A DNA stretch of 64,000 nucleotides from Culicoidibacter larvae (GTDB taxonomy: Bacteria; Bacillota_I; Bacilli_A; Culicoidibacterales; Culicoidibacteraceae), in assembly GCF_005771635.1 (NCBI RefSeq), contig NZ_VBWP01000008.1:1-64000 (forward strand), written 5' to 3'. Under the pieces are notes generated by a model that was not told the origin of the DNA, ran no database searches, and was given only the letters and a program-made list of their open reading frames with translations. Below are positions 1-9,028 of this stretch, one piece after another. Positions within the stretch are counted from its first letter, which is position 1. Each line of letters starts with the position of its first letter. The position numbers were made by a program, and so were the translations under genes.

Positions 1-110
1 ATATTTACAACCTCCGTAACATTAACTATAATATAACAAATCATGTATATAAAGTCCAACTTCTGTGGTTCACCTCAATTACCGACAATTGCTAAAAGGA
101 AGCGATAGAA

Positions 111-575
111 ATGGCTTATGTTGTTGATTTTAATGAGGTATCTACAATTGGACTTGAAACTTCACCGGTAGCAGATGCACTTGCTGGGTTGCGTGCCAAT
201 GAAGCTCGTTACTTCATGAATAAGTATAAACATGAATTTGTAGTTACCCCAGCGAGTGAAAGTCAGGATGTGCTTGACTATGTAAACAATATTCTGAAAA
301 CTGAACGCGATATTGAATTTCATGCTAAACCACTGGAAACATCACAATTTCAAGTTGAAAACATCAAATTCACTTATGTTTTTTATGAAGATGGGCTGGG
401 ATTAAATGTTATGTATATGATAGATGATCCTAAAAAACGCGCAGTTGGTTTTAAACTTTCCGAAGGTATGGAGGTACCAGCTGAACTTGTCGATAAATTT
501 AAGTTTGCTCGCCAAAAATCAAAATTAGCGGGAACCATTCGTGGCTCGTTCTTTGTGATTAAGGGAGAATATTAA
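111..575 (+). CDS. uncharacterised 154-aa protein
   Basis: I do not recognise the family. The product is a soluble mixed alpha/beta protein with no signal peptide, membrane segment, cysteine cluster or obvious catalytic motif. The ATG at 111 follows an AAGGAAG ribosome binding site. The gene stands alone: a TATAAT-like hexamer lies near 27-32 and an intrinsic terminator follows directly. The next gene is a separately promoted TetR regulator, so the context gives no functional clue. Composition resembles the neighbours. Coding status is well supported by the RBS, length and terminator; function is unknown. Confidence 0.8.
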   Translation: MAYVVDFNEVSTIGLETSPVADALAGLRANEARYFMNKYKHEFVVTPASESQDVLDYVNNILKTERDIEFHAKPLETSQFQVENIKFTYVFYEDGLGLNVMYMIDDPKKRAVGFKLSEGMEVPAELVDKFKFARQKSKLAGTIRGSFFVIKGEY

Positions 576-606
576 AAAGCGATCGCCAGCGGCGAGCGCT
601 TTTTTC
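576..606 (+). terminator. intrinsic terminator after the 154-aa gene
   Basis: An AAAAAGCG arm and a CGCTTTTTT arm enclose a GC-rich loop and end in a T-run. It directly follows the stop codon at 573-575. Confidence 0.75.
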
Positions 607-634
607 TTGCCAAAATAAGGTCTCATGTTATAAT
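607..634 (+). promoter_or_regulatory. promoter of the TetR gene
   Basis: TTGCCA (607-612) and TATAAT (629-634) are separated by 16 bp, as in a sigma-A promoter. It lies just upstream of the palindrome at 647-664, which would cover the transcription start region. Confidence 0.6.
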
Positions 635-646
635 AAAAATAACAAA

Positions 647-664
647 TTAGACTACCTAGTCTAA
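647..664 (+). promoter_or_regulatory. palindromic operator for the TetR regulator (autoregulation)
   Basis: TTAGACTACCTAGTCTAA is a perfect 8-bp inverted repeat with a 2-bp spacer, between the -10 box and the RBS of the TetR gene. The core GAC-N6-GTCTA recurs at 1352-1365 before the adjacent YhgE gene. This supports one regulator acting on both promoters. Confidence 0.65.
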
Positions 665-680
665 AACGAGGTGATTTTTG

Positions 681-1253
681 ATGTCAATATCAAAAACGAA
701 ACAAGCAATTGTTGACGGCGCCATTTTGACATTCTCGCAAAATGGCTACAATACAACAATGGATGAAATTGCTTTGGCGGCAAAAGTTGCTAAAGGAACA
801 CTTTACTATCATTTTTCTTCTAAAGAAGAACTCTTCAATTTTATCATCAAACAAGGGATGGAAAAAATTGATGCAGATGTTCAGAGTGCAACTCAGGATG
901 AAAGTGATTTAATTACCCGAATTCATATTTTAGCAAGGGTACAACTGGAATTAGTGTATGATAATCATGACTTCTTTCGGGTAATCATGAGTCAGCTTTG
1001 GGGAATCGAAAAGCGGCAAGAAGAGTTACGGGTACAAATGAAGAATTATATCCATCATATCAGCACTTATTTTCAGACAGCAATTGATGCTAATATCATT
1101 TCCAGTAATAATGCAGAACTGCTAGCCTATTCATTTATCGGTTTGCTAACCGGTACTGCTATCTACGAACTATCTACTGGTCGGCCAAAGCCAATCGATG
1201 ATGTTGTCGATCAAATTATTAATAGCTGCCTCAATGGTATTTTGGTAAAATAA
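681..1253 (+). CDS. TetR/AcrR-family transcriptional regulator
   Basis: One-component repressor of 190 aa. The N-terminal ~50 residues form the TetR helix-turn-helix: an alpha-1 helix, then TMDEIALAAKVAKGTLYYHF, the classic recognition segment, followed by a KEELF start of helix 4. The C-terminal all-helical half is the ligand and dimer domain. I place the start at ATG 681, 5-7 nt after GAGGTGAT; a TTG at 678 is also in frame. A perfect palindrome overlaps its own promoter, and a related site precedes the next gene, which encodes a YhgE/Pip membrane protein. TetR-YhgE pairs are a common arrangement in Bacillota. The inducer is unknown. Confidence 0.9.
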   Translation: MSISKTKQAIVDGAILTFSQNGYNTTMDEIALAAKVAKGTLYYHFSSKEELFNFIIKQGMEKIDADVQSATQDESDLITRIHILARVQLELVYDNHDFFRVIMSQLWGIEKRQEELRVQMKNYIHHISTYFQTAIDANIISSNNAELLAYSFIGLLTGTAIYELSTGRPKPIDDVVDQIINSCLNGILVK

Positions 1254-1255
1254 TA

Positions 1256-1298
1256 AAACCGGCGTCTAGATGTATCTAGACGCCGGTTTCTTTTTTTT
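1256..1298 (+). terminator. strong intrinsic terminator after the TetR gene
   Basis: A perfect 15-bp stem (1256-1270 with 1275-1289) with a TGTA loop is followed by eight T residues. It separates the regulator from the YhgE gene, which has its own promoter. Confidence 0.9.
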
Positions 1299-1316
1299 GT
1301 GAAGAGAGTAAAATAA

Positions 1317-1344
1317 TTGACATTTTTGAAAATAGGTATAAAAT
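1317..1344 (+). promoter_or_regulatory. promoter of the YhgE/Pip gene
   Basis: TTGACA (1317-1322) is followed by an AT-rich -10 region. TAAAAT at 1339-1344 gives 16-bp spacing. The palindrome at 1349-1365 lies immediately downstream. Confidence 0.6.
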
Positions 1345-1348
1345 ATAT

Positions 1349-1365
1349 ACTGACCAGTCAGTCTA
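1349..1365 (+). promoter_or_regulatory. TetR operator before the YhgE gene
   Basis: ACTGACCAGTCAGT (1349-1362) is an inverted repeat. It also contains GAC-N6-GTCTA (1352-1365), the same core as the regulator's own operator. Its position over the start site fits repression. Confidence 0.6.
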
Positions 1366-1384
1366 TGTTTTGGAGTTGATACCT

Positions 1385-3949
1385 ATGAGCAATAAATCAG
1401 TGATTCGGGAAGATTGGAATCGCATCAGAAAAAGTCGGTTTGTGCGGCTTGCTGTTATGGCTATTCTTATTGTACCGATTTTATATAGTTTCATGTACTT
1501 ATATGCATTTTGGGATCCATATAATAATTTAGATAATATGAAAGTTGCAGTTGTGAATCTTGATAAAGGCGCTACTGTTGATGGCGAATTTAAAAATGTT
1601 GGTGATGAAATTGTCAGTGACTTAAAAAGTAATGATGCGCTTGGTTGGGAGTTTGTTGATGGAAAAACTGCTGCCGATGGATTGCTTGGCAATGCTTATT
1701 ATGCAGAAATGATTATTCCGGCTAACTTTTCAGCACAAGTTATGAGTGCAACTGATGTCAATCAGGTGCAAGGAAACTTAACCTTTGTGACCAACGATAA
1801 AAAGAATTTTTTAGCAAGCCAGATTGTTGGTAAAATTGAAACTGTTTTGGAAAATCAAATAACTTCCAGTATTGTTCGAGAATATACAACAGCAACTTTT
1901 TTGAAATTATCAGATTTAGAAGCTGGCATGCAAACTGCAGCTGATGGAGCTAATCAACTAACCGATGGTTTGACTGATGCTAAAGACGGAGCAGCAACAA
2001 TTGCCGCAGGCAATCAAGAACTTGCTAACCAAGTCAATGCAGTAACTTCAAATTTACAGTCAAATACACTCTATCAGATGCTGGTAAGTGGTGACATCAG
2101 CGGTCTGCAGGCAATCGCGGCTGATGCCAGCACATTGGCGACTACCGATTTAAGTGGAATAAAAAAAGTAACGACAACATTGAGTCAAAACAAAAGCACG
2201 TTTGGTAAAATGATTACCGATTATCAAAACCTCAACAATAGTGGCTTTTTAACTGATGAGCTAAAAAGCCAAGTGCAAACAATTATTGACCCAACACATA
2301 TAGGCGAAGGCGAACAATTGATTCATGATATCAGTAAACTAAAAACAGATTTAGAATCAGCAGTAAGTACAAATGATAGTAGTAATTTACAAACAATAAA
2401 AGATAACGCCGCAGCAATCCAAACTGCGCTGGATTCAATTATGACTGCTAGCAATCAACTGCCGGAACTCAGCCAATTTATCAGTAACCAAAAAGATGAA
2501 GCCGATAGCTACTTAGCGGCCAGCACCGATTTTGCGACCCAAGATCAAGTGGATGAATATCAATCAGCACTCGCAAGTATTGATACCAGCAATTTAACCG
2601 ATGCTCAAAAACAGGCTTTAATCCAAGCACAAGACCTTGCCAGCCTCACTCTTGAAACTCGGGATCAAATGCAAACCAATACCAGTTCTATTGATACATT
2701 GACTGCAACAATCGACAATCTCAATAATAGTTTGAATCAAACCGGCGTCAATGAAGTTTTTACCCTCAGTGATGAGATGCTTGCTGATAATTCACTGCAA
2801 ACAATTATCGATGATATTAAAAATATCAATACTTCATATCAAACTTATAAACCAACGCTAACAACAATTCAGTCAGTCACAGCACAAATGCAAACGCAAG
2901 AAGGGCAACAATTTCTTGGACAAGCTAACACCCTTTGGAGTGACGTTTACAGCGCCAGTCCAATACTAAAACAATTACTCAATCAAATTGACAGTCCACA
3001 GTTTGCCTCTCTGCCACAAACAACTGACACTTTATTAAATATGCAGAACCATTTACGCAGCAACCAACCAGTGCTGAATGCTGCCAGTCATATTCAACCG
3101 CAACAAATACAAACATTGCTGAATAAGTTGCCACAAGTCAGTGATGGCGTTAATGCTCTGGCAAACGGCAGCGACCAATTGAGTACCGGCATCACCCAAC
3201 TGGATAACGGTTCGATGACTTTGGCTGAAGGCCTAAGTAGCGGTTATGCAGAGCTTAATAAATCACTGATTCATACGCCGGAGCAAATGGGTGAGTTTAT
3301 CGCTCAACCATTTGCTCTCGATGCTCAGGCTGAAAATAAAGTGGCGCAATATGGCGTTGGCTTTGCACCATACTTTATTCCACTATCTTTATGGGTTGGG
3401 GCATTGATGATGTTCTTCGTTGTTGATCCGCGCACGAACATTAAAACTAGTTCAGTAAAACACGTGCTTAGCAAGTTTGCAATTTATGCAGCAATTGGCG
3501 TATTACAAGCAGTATTGGTAAGCATTGCGATTATGGCCCTTGGTTTGGTGCCAACAAATGTTATCACCTTCATTATTACCAACATTGCCATCTCACTAGT
3601 ATTCGTCAGCATTATGCTCAGCCTTATTTTGCTGCTTGGTGATATCGGTCGCCTGCTTGCGATTGTTATCCTCATACTGCAACTAACCTCAGCCGGCGGT
3701 ACCTTCCCGGTTGACTTAGTGCCGGGACTCTTCCAGTTTCTGCATCCGATTCTGCCGTTTACTTATGCAGTTGATGCCCTTCGTGATGTTATCTCGGCAA
3801 CCACTATCAATTACGGATTGGTGCTTAGTGACATTGGTATTATGGCTGTGTTTGGTGCTGTATTCCTTGGCCTCGCAATTATTTTCTGCAAACCAGGAGT
3901 ACGATTCACTAAATGGGTTGATAAACAGTTAGGTCATGCTCATGAGTAA
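1385..3949 (+). CDS. YhgE/Pip domain membrane protein (ABC-2-like)
   Basis: Polytopic membrane protein of 854 aa, of the family that includes phage infection protein (Pip) of lactococci and B. subtilis YhgE. One N-terminal membrane segment (about residues 22-45) is followed by a conserved NLDKGATVDGEFKNVG-type block. A very long extracellular region follows, rich in Gln, Asn, Thr and Ser, with coiled-coil-like repeats (GANQLTDGL, GNQELANQ, GSDQLSTGI). About five C-terminal membrane segments form an ABC-2-type domain. I choose ATG 1385, 9 nt after GGAG; the in-frame TTG at 1370 overlaps that RBS. It is probably repressed by the upstream TetR protein. The transported or surface substrate is unknown; in some lactococci such proteins serve as phage receptors. 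Confidence 0.88.
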   Translation: MSNKSVIREDWNRIRKSRFVRLAVMAILIVPILYSFMYLYAFWDPYNNLDNMKVAVVNLDKGATVDGEFKNVGDEIVSDLKSNDALGWEFVDGKTAADGLLGNAYYAEMIIPANFSAQVMSATDVNQVQGNLTFVTNDKKNFLASQIVGKIETVLENQITSSIVREYTTATFLKLSDLEAGMQTAADGANQLTDGLTDAKDGAATIAAGNQELANQVNAVTSNLQSNTLYQMLVSGDISGLQAIAADASTLATTDLSGIKKVTTTLSQNKSTFGKMITDYQNLNNSGFLTDELKSQVQTIIDPTHIGEGEQLIHDISKLKTDLESAVSTNDSSNLQTIKDNAAAIQTALDSIMTASNQLPELSQFISNQKDEADSYLAASTDFATQDQVDEYQSALASIDTSNLTDAQKQALIQAQDLASLTLETRDQMQTNTSSIDTLTATIDNLNNSLNQTGVNEVFTLSDEMLADNSLQTIIDDIKNINTSYQTYKPTLTTIQSVTAQMQTQEGQQFLGQANTLWSDVYSASPILKQLLNQIDSPQFASLPQTTDTLLNMQNHLRSNQPVLNAASHIQPQQIQTLLNKLPQVSDGVNALANGSDQLSTGITQLDNGSMTLAEGLSSGYAELNKSLIHTPEQMGEFIAQPFALDAQAENKVAQYGVGFAPYFIPLSLWVGALMMFFVVDPRTNIKTSSVKHVLSKFAIYAAIGVLQAVLVSIAIMALGLVPTNVITFIITNIAISLVFVSIMLSLILLLGDIGRLLAIVILILQLTSAGGTFPVDLVPGLFQFLHPILPFTYAVDALRDVISATTINYGLVLSDIGIMAVFGAVFLGLAIIFCKPGVRFTKWVDKQLGHAHE

Positions 3950-3954
3950 AAGAG

Positions 3955-3985
3955 AAAAAGCCATCACCTGAGGTGATGGCTTTTT
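3955..3985. terminator. bidirectional terminator between the YhgE gene and pgi
   Basis: CCATCACC and GGTGATGG form a stem flanked by AAAAAG and CTTTTT, so a U-run exists on both strands. It serves the converging genes. Confidence 0.85.
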
Positions 3986-3992
3986 AAGATTC

Positions 3993-5327
3993 TTATTTAT
4001 TAAGTTTAGCTTCCAATTCGGCTTTTAAACTTTCAAAACCAGGTTTGCCAAGCAAAGCAAACATATTTTTCTTGTAAGCTTCTACACCCGGTTGGTCAAA
4101 TGGATTGACCCCGATTAGGTAGCCGCTTACCGCACAAGCAGTTTCGAAGAAGTAAACCAGCAAGCCAAAGTGATATGGATCAATTTTGTCAACTTCAACA
4201 ACCATATTTGGTACATCACCATCAACATGAGCAAGGACAGTTCCTTCAAATGCTTTTTGGTTTGCATAGTCGATTGTTTTACCGGCAATAAAGTTTAAGC
4301 CGTCAAGATCATCTTTGTCACTTTCAATTGTTACATCAACATTTGGTGTTTTAACATGGAGCACAGTTTCAAATAGATCACGGCGTCCTTCTTGAATGTA
4401 TTGGCCAAGTGAATGTAAGTCTGTTGAGAAGTTTGCGCTGGTAGGGAAGATACCTTTGTTATCTTTTCCTTCTGACTCACCGAATAATTGTTTCCACCAT
4501 TCACCGAAATACATCATTGATGGTTCGTAGTTAATCAGCATTTCAATTGAACGCCCTTTATTGTAAAGGCAGTTACGCACTAACGCATATTTATAAGCAT
4601 CATTTTCTTTCCAGTCTGCTTTGGTGTATGCAGCACGTCCGGCAGCAGCGCCTTCCATGATAGCGGCAATGTCAACTCCGGCTGCTGCGATTGGTAACAG
4701 ACCAACTGCAGTTAACACCGAGAAGCGACCGCCAACATCATCGGGAACAACAAATGTTTCGTAACCCTCAGCATCAGCAACAGTTTTTAAAGCACCCTTT
4801 GAACGGTCGGTTGTTGCGTAGATACGTTTGCTGGCACCATCTTTACCGTACTGTTCTTCAAGCATTTTTTTGAAAATACGGAACGCTAAAGCTGGTTCTG
4901 TAGTTGTTCCTGATTTAGAAATAACATTAATTGACCAATCTTTCCCTTTTACTAAATCAACCAGGTCATTGATGTATCCCGGACTCATATGATTTCCGGC
5001 AAAAATAATTTTTGTTTTTGCCGTTAAATTATGGAATGAGCTGCAAAGCAATTCAATTGCGGCGCGAGCACCGAGATATGAACCGCCAATACCAATAACA
5101 ATCAGATATTCTGAATCAGATTGAATTTTTTTAGCCGCGCTTTGAATGCGGGCAAACTCTTCTTTATCATAATTTTCCGGTAAATCAACCCAACCAAGAA
5201 AATCATTCCCGGCACCGGTTTTTTCGTGAATCATGTTATGAACAGTAGGAATAAATACACCTAAATTATCAAGTTCTGCATCATTCATGAATGGTGCAAC
5301 AAAATTAGTGTTCAGTTTTAGAGCCAT
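3993..5327 (-). CDS. pgi: glucose-6-phosphate isomerase
   Basis: Cytoplasmic glycolytic enzyme interconverting glucose 6-phosphate and fructose 6-phosphate. The 444-aa length is typical of the short Bacillota form. Visible signatures are the sugar-phosphate-binding [18 protein letters not shown] segment, [18 protein letters not shown], and the second PGI signature in the [17 protein letters not shown] region, with the catalytic Glu/His regions intact. The ATG at 5327 is preceded by GGGAG. The start overlaps the 3' end of the upstream S1-domain gene by 23 nt, so the two are co-transcribed and probably translationally coupled. pfkA and pyk lie elsewhere in the window. Confidence 0.97.
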   Translation of the reverse strand: MALKLNTNFVAPFMNDAELDNLGVFIPTVHNMIHEKTGAGNDFLGWVDLPENYDKEEFARIQSAAKKIQSDSEYLIVIGIGGSYLGARAAIELLCSSFHNLTAKTKIIFAGNHMSPGYINDLVDLVKGKDWSINVISKSGTTTEPALAFRIFKKMLEEQYGKDGASKRIYATTDRSKGALKTVADAEGYETFVVPDDVGGRFSVLTAVGLLPIAAAGVDIAAIMEGAAAGRAAYTKADWKENDAYKYALVRNCLYNKGRSIEMLINYEPSMMYFGEWWKQLFGESEGKDNKGIFPTSANFSTDLHSLGQYIQEGRRDLFETVLHVKTPNVDVTIESDKDDLDGLNFIAGKTIDYANQKAFEGTVLAHVDGDVPNMVVEVDKIDPYHFGLLVYFFETACAVSGYLIGVNPFDQPGVEAYKKNMFALLGKPGFESLKAELEAKLNK

Positions 5328-5676
5328 TTGTTTGTTCTCCCTTCGATTTTGGTTTCATTTTTGGTTTCCTAGAGGCCTTAATCCAGTGTGGCAGTTTACG
5401 TGCGAGCACTTCAAAATCTTCAGCATATGCTGAACCAAGATTGCGATAATGGGGCACATCTTTTATTGTTAATTCAACCCGTTTATCATCACAGTTAAGC
5501 ACTCGAACCCGGATGTATTCATCCAGCGTCAGGAACTTATTAAGATCGGCGATAAAATAATCTGAAATTTTAGAAATATGTAAAAGTCCGATTCGTTCAT
5601 CTTCTAATTCAATCAACGCGCCAAAGTTTACAATCGAAACTACTTTACCTACGATAATATCACCTTTTTTATACAC
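5305..5676 (-). CDS. S1 RNA-binding domain protein (YugI/CvfD-like)
   Basis: Small RNA-binding protein of 123 aa. Residues ~3-72 form one S1/OB-fold domain ([30 protein letters not shown]). A basic lysine-rich C-terminal tail follows. It matches the general-stress-protein-13/CvfD type, S1 proteins that act on mRNA or ribosomes. The start is GTG at 5676, 8 nt after a clear GGAGG; the longer frame to TTG 5697 would place that RBS inside the gene. It overlaps pgi, indicating an operon. Exact RNA targets cannot be read from sequence. Confidence 0.85.
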   Translation of the reverse strand: MYKKGDIIVGKVVSIVNFGALIELEDERIGLLHISKISDYFIADLNKFLTLDEYIRVRVLNCDDKRVELTIKDVPHYRNLGSAYAEDFEVLARKLPHWIKASRKPKMKPKSKGEQTNGSKTEH

Positions 5677-5751
5677 TGTTGCCACCTCCGTACTCAATAT
5701 TATAACATAGAAAAATTGTTTAATAAACGGATTTTCAGGATATGCAATTTA

Positions 5752-5781
5752 TTAGCATCACCGGTCAATTAATGATATAAT
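5752..5781 (+). promoter_or_regulatory. promoter of the ferredoxin-NADP reductase gene
   Basis: TATAAT at 5776-5781 with TTAGCA at 5752-5757 (18-bp spacing), about 40 bp before the start codon. Confidence 0.5.
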
Positions 5782-5824
5782 ACGGGGTAGAAAAAAACTG
5801 GATGTCGAAAGGACTGCATAATCA

Positions 5825-6790
5825 ATGAAACAATATGATGTTATTGTCATCGGCGGCGGACCGGCGGGAATGTATACGGCCTTCTACTGTGGATTACGAC
5901 AATTAAACACGCTGCTGGTTGAAAGCCTTGAACAATTAGGCGGACAACTGGCTGCGCTATACCCGGAAAAATATGTTTATGACTTACCTGGCTTTCCGAA
6001 AGTAAAGGCGATTGACTTTATTAATGGCTTGCAAGAACAGCTAAACCAAGTGCAAGAGTATGTGACTATTGCACTTGCTCAAAATATTCAAAGCTTGGAA
6101 AAGCGCGGTGAACACGACTTTGTGATTCAAAGCAATAGTGACACCTTCTATAGTAAAGCAGTTATTGTTACTGCTGGAGGCGGTTCATTCATTCCGCAGA
6201 CAATGCGGATTGAAAATGAGGCTGACTACAAAAATATCCAATATTTTGTTCGCGACTTAGAACAATACCGCGACCGCCGCGTCGTTATCTTCGGCGGCGG
6301 CGACTCAGCGGTTGACTGGGCGCTTATGCTTGAACCGATTGCCAAATCGGTCAGCATTGTGCACCGCCGCAAAGATTTCCGAGCGAAAGAACATAGCGTG
6401 CAACAACTGAAGGATTCAACGGTGCAAATCTATATTCCATTCAGCCCGGTGGGACTGAATGGTCAAGGGGATTTAGCCCAAGAAGTGGTGTTGCGCAATA
6501 ATAGTACCAAAGAAGAAACAACTATCAGCATGGACGACATTATTGTTAACTTTGGCTTTTCTTCAAGTTTAGGACCGATTGCTACTTGGGGACTTGAACT
6601 GACTGGTAAGGTGATTCCGGTTGATACAACTCAGGCAACATCAATTTCCGGTATTTTTGCCTGTGGTGATATATGTACTTATCCAGGACGTATCAATCAG
6701 GTGACGCTTGGACTTGGTGAAGGATTGGTTGCTTCTGCAAGTGTTAAGCATTACATTGACCCGGATGCAATTGTTGGTGCTATTCGTTAG
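5825..6790 (+). CDS. ferredoxin/flavodoxin-NADP+ reductase, thioredoxin-reductase-like (YumC type)
   Basis: FAD- and NADPH-binding flavoprotein of 321 aa moving electrons between NADPH and ferredoxin or flavodoxin. The N-terminal FAD motif is VIVIGGGPAGMYTAFYCG. GGQLAALYPEKYVYDLPGFP is characteristic of this clade. The NAD(P)H motif is VVIFGGGDSAVDWAL, and the C-terminal FAD motif is GIFACGDICTYPGRINQVTLGLGEG. The CxxC pair of true thioredoxin reductase is absent, which supports the ferredoxin-reductase assignment. The next gene encodes a NifU-type Fe-S scaffold, a fitting neighbour. The ATG at 5825 is the only plausible start. Confidence 0.92.
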   Translation: MKQYDVIVIGGGPAGMYTAFYCGLRQLNTLLVESLEQLGGQLAALYPEKYVYDLPGFPKVKAIDFINGLQEQLNQVQEYVTIALAQNIQSLEKRGEHDFVIQSNSDTFYSKAVIVTAGGGSFIPQTMRIENEADYKNIQYFVRDLEQYRDRRVVIFGGGDSAVDWALMLEPIAKSVSIVHRRKDFRAKEHSVQQLKDSTVQIYIPFSPVGLNGQGDLAQEVVLRNNSTKEETTISMDDIIVNFGFSSSLGPIATWGLELTGKVIPVDTTQATSISGIFACGDICTYPGRINQVTLGLGEGLVASASVKHYIDPDAIVGAIR

Positions 6791-6900
6791 TGAAAAAGTG
6801 AAAAAATGTATATTATTGTACTTTCTATATGTTTTTGCATATAATAGAAAAGATAAGGGGTTTTTAACCTTATTGGTAATTAAAAATTGGAGTGACAAAC

Positions 6901-7173
6901 ATGGAATTAACTCGTGATGAACAAATTGAAAAAATCAAAGAAGTATTGAATTTATTGCGCCCGTATTTACAACGTGATGGTGGCGATGTTGAATTTGTAG
7001 ACTTTAATGATGGTATCGTACAATTGAAAATGTTAGGTGCATGTCAAGGATGTGCTATTGCTGATGTTACTGTTTATGATGGTATTGAACGGGCATTGGT
7101 AGAAGAAGTGCCGGGTGTTATCGGTGTTGAAACTGTTGAGGATGATAATGGTTTTGATGGCTGGAACTTCTAA
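6901..7173 (+). CDS. NifU-like Fe-S cluster scaffold/carrier
   Basis: Single C-terminal NifU (Nfu) domain of 90 aa. The thioredoxin-like fold carries the Fe-S-binding CxxC at Cys48 and Cys51 (LGACQGCAIAD), and the conserved LRPYLQRDGGDVEFV start is present. It assembles or carries [4Fe-4S] clusters in the cytoplasm. I choose ATG 6901, 8 nt after GGAG; a GTG at 6892 lies within the RBS. It follows the ferredoxin-reductase gene by ~110 nt with no clear terminator, so partial read-through is likely. Confidence 0.93.
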   Translation: MELTRDEQIEKIKEVLNLLRPYLQRDGGDVEFVDFNDGIVQLKMLGACQGCAIADVTVYDGIERALVEEVPGVIGVETVEDDNGFDGWNF

Positions 7174-7195
7174 GATAAACTTTTTACAGGTATAG

Positions 7196-7236
7196 GTGGA
7201 TATAGCGGCATTGCCGATTATAGATATTTTTTATTA
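7196..7236 (+). terminator. possible weak terminator after nfu
   Basis: CGGC and GCCG form a short stem with weak AT flanks, followed by a T-rich stretch. It is only a candidate. Confidence 0.3.
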
Positions 7237-7254
7237 TTTAAGGGAGGCTATACA

Positions 7255-8583
7255 ATGAAAGTCGTTGTTATAGGTTGTACACATGCAGGAACTGCTGCAA
7301 TATTAAATATAAAGGCAAATCATGCAGATGCGCAAATTACTGTTTATGAACGTAATGATAATATTTCATTCTTATCTTGCGGTATTGCGTTATATGTTGG
7401 TGGTGTAGTAGAAGATCCCCAAGGATTATTCTATAGTTCACCGGAACAATTAGCGGAATTAGGGGTCGTGACTAACATGGAACATGATGTTCTTCATGTT
7501 GATGTTGAAGCGAAAACCGTTGAAGTAAAAGATTTAAAAACCGGCGAAGTGTCAATTGATACATTTGATAAACTGGTGGTAACAACTGGTTCTTGGCCAG
7601 TAACGATTGATGTTGAAGGGAAGGATTTGGAAAATATCCTTTTCTGTAAAAACTACAATCATGCCAAAGCAATTATTGAAGCTGCCAAACATGTTGAAAG
7701 TGTAGCAGTAGTTGGTGGCGGATACATTGGTATTGAACTTGTTGAAGCATTTGCGCAACAAGGTAAAAAAGTAACTTTAATTGACCGCGCACCAATGATT
7801 ATGGCTAAATACTTCGATAAAGAATTCTTAGAGCCAGTTGAGAAAACGTTAGTTGATCATGGCATCAAGTTAGCTTTATGCGAAAATGTTGTTCGCTTTG
7901 AGGGCGAAAACGGAAACGTAAAAACCGTTGTCACTGACAAAGGTTCTTACGATGCAGATTTAGTAATCAGTTGCGTTGGTTTCAAACCAAATACCGGACT
8001 TTTAAAAGGACAAGTAAAAATGCTCGCAAACGGCGCAATCATCGTTGATGATTATATGCGTACCAGCAATCCTGACGTATTTGCTGCCGGCGATAGCTGC
8101 ATTGTTCACTATAATCCAACCGGTGGTTTTGAATATATTCCACTGGCAACTAACGCTGTGCGTATGGGAACACTTGTTGGTCGTAATTTAGTTGAACCAA
8201 CAACTAAATATATCGGTACTCAATCAACTTCAGGAATCAAAGTTTACGAACATAATATGGCAGCAACCGGATTAACTGAAGAAAATGCTCATTGTTATGG
8301 TATGGATGTGAAAACTTCAACATTAGTTGATAGCTACCGTCCGGAATTTATGCCAACTCATGAACAATTGATGATTAAATTAGTGTATGATGCAAAAACT
8401 CGAGTAATCTTAGGTGGACAAATTTCGTCTGCCATTGATTTAACTCCGGTAATTAACACATTGTCTGTATGTATTCAAAAGAAAGTAACTGTTGATGAAT
8501 TAGCCTTTATTGATTTCTTCTTCCAACCACATTACAACAAACCTTGGAACTTCCTGAATACTGTTGCAATGCAAGCAGAATAA
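7255..8583 (+). CDS. NADH oxidase (water-forming type) / CoA-disulfide reductase family flavoprotein
   Basis: FAD-dependent pyridine nucleotide-disulfide oxidoreductase of 442 aa, which most likely reduces O2 to water with NADH to restore NAD+ in fermentation. The FAD motif with conserved His10 (VVVIGCTHAGTAA) and the single redox-active Cys42 (NISFLSCGIALYVGG) are typical of Nox, NADH peroxidase and CoA-disulfide reductases. The NADH-binding motif is VAVVGGGYIGIELVEAFAQQG, and the C-terminal dimerisation domain is intact. GGAGG precedes ATG 7255. Coding is rich in highly expressed codons. CoA-disulfide reductase activity cannot be excluded by sequence alone. Confidence 0.9.
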   Translation: MKVVVIGCTHAGTAAILNIKANHADAQITVYERNDNISFLSCGIALYVGGVVEDPQGLFYSSPEQLAELGVVTNMEHDVLHVDVEAKTVEVKDLKTGEVSIDTFDKLVVTTGSWPVTIDVEGKDLENILFCKNYNHAKAIIEAAKHVESVAVVGGGYIGIELVEAFAQQGKKVTLIDRAPMIMAKYFDKEFLEPVEKTLVDHGIKLALCENVVRFEGENGNVKTVVTDKGSYDADLVISCVGFKPNTGLLKGQVKMLANGAIIVDDYMRTSNPDVFAAGDSCIVHYNPTGGFEYIPLATNAVRMGTLVGRNLVEPTTKYIGTQSTSGIKVYEHNMAATGLTEENAHCYGMDVKTSTLVDSYRPEFMPTHEQLMIKLVYDAKTRVILGGQISSAIDLTPVINTLSVCIQKKVTVDELAFIDFFFQPHYNKPWNFLNTVAMQAE

Positions 8584-8589
8584 AAAAAG

Positions 8590-8623
8590 AAACACACGAA
8601 TCCCGGCGGGACGCGTGTGTTTT
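8590..8623 (+). terminator. intrinsic terminator after nox
   Basis: AACACACG (8591-8598) pairs with CGTGTGTT (8614-8621) around an inner CCCG/CGGG helix. T residues follow. Confidence 0.75.
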
Positions 8624-8647
8624 ATGATTATCTAGGAGGCGGAAAAT

Positions 8648-8989
8648 ATGGTAAAAGCAGAAATAGCAATGACAGACTTAGAGAAAATTGATATTCGGGT
8701 TGGGACGATTATCACTGTTAAAGATGTTGCTAAGTCAGATAAATTGGTTAAGCTAACAGTTGATTTTGGCAGCTTTGAACGGACAATTCTAGTTGGTATG
8801 AAGACGGAGCGGAAAGAGCCGCGTGAAATAGAAGGTATGCAAGCGTTATTTGTCGTGAATATGGCACCAAGAACGATGTTTGGTGAACTTTCACATGGAA
8901 TGCTTTTTGATATTGGCTATCCTGATGGCATAACGCCGGTACTGGCGGTACCGGAAAAGCCGGTTCCTGCCGGTACCAGACTGGGATAA
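8648..8989 (+). CDS. stand-alone tRNA-binding domain protein (CsaA / MetRS C-terminal-domain-like)
   Basis: OB-fold tRNA-binding protein of 113 aa. Visible family features are LEKIDIRVGTIITV at the start, KSDKLVKLTVDFG, and the C-terminal VVNMAPRTMFGELSHGMLF, which closely follows the appended C-terminal domain of bacterial methionyl-tRNA synthetase. CsaA proteins have the same fold and were described as export chaperones. The ATG at 8648 follows TAGGAGGC. It is monocistronic between two terminators. I cannot separate a tRNA-binding from a chaperone role. Confidence 0.85.
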   Translation: MVKAEIAMTDLEKIDIRVGTIITVKDVAKSDKLVKLTVDFGSFERTILVGMKTERKEPREIEGMQALFVVNMAPRTMFGELSHGMLFDIGYPDGITPVLAVPEKPVPAGTRLG

Positions 8990-8992
8990 GTA

Positions 8993-9028
8993 AAAACGAC
9001 ATGGCTTCAAGCCATGTCGTTTTATTTT
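8993..9028. terminator. bidirectional terminator
   Basis: AAAACGACATGGCTT and its exact complement form a hairpin flanked by A- and T-runs. It overlaps the stop codon of the converging methyltransferase gene. Confidence 0.85.
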
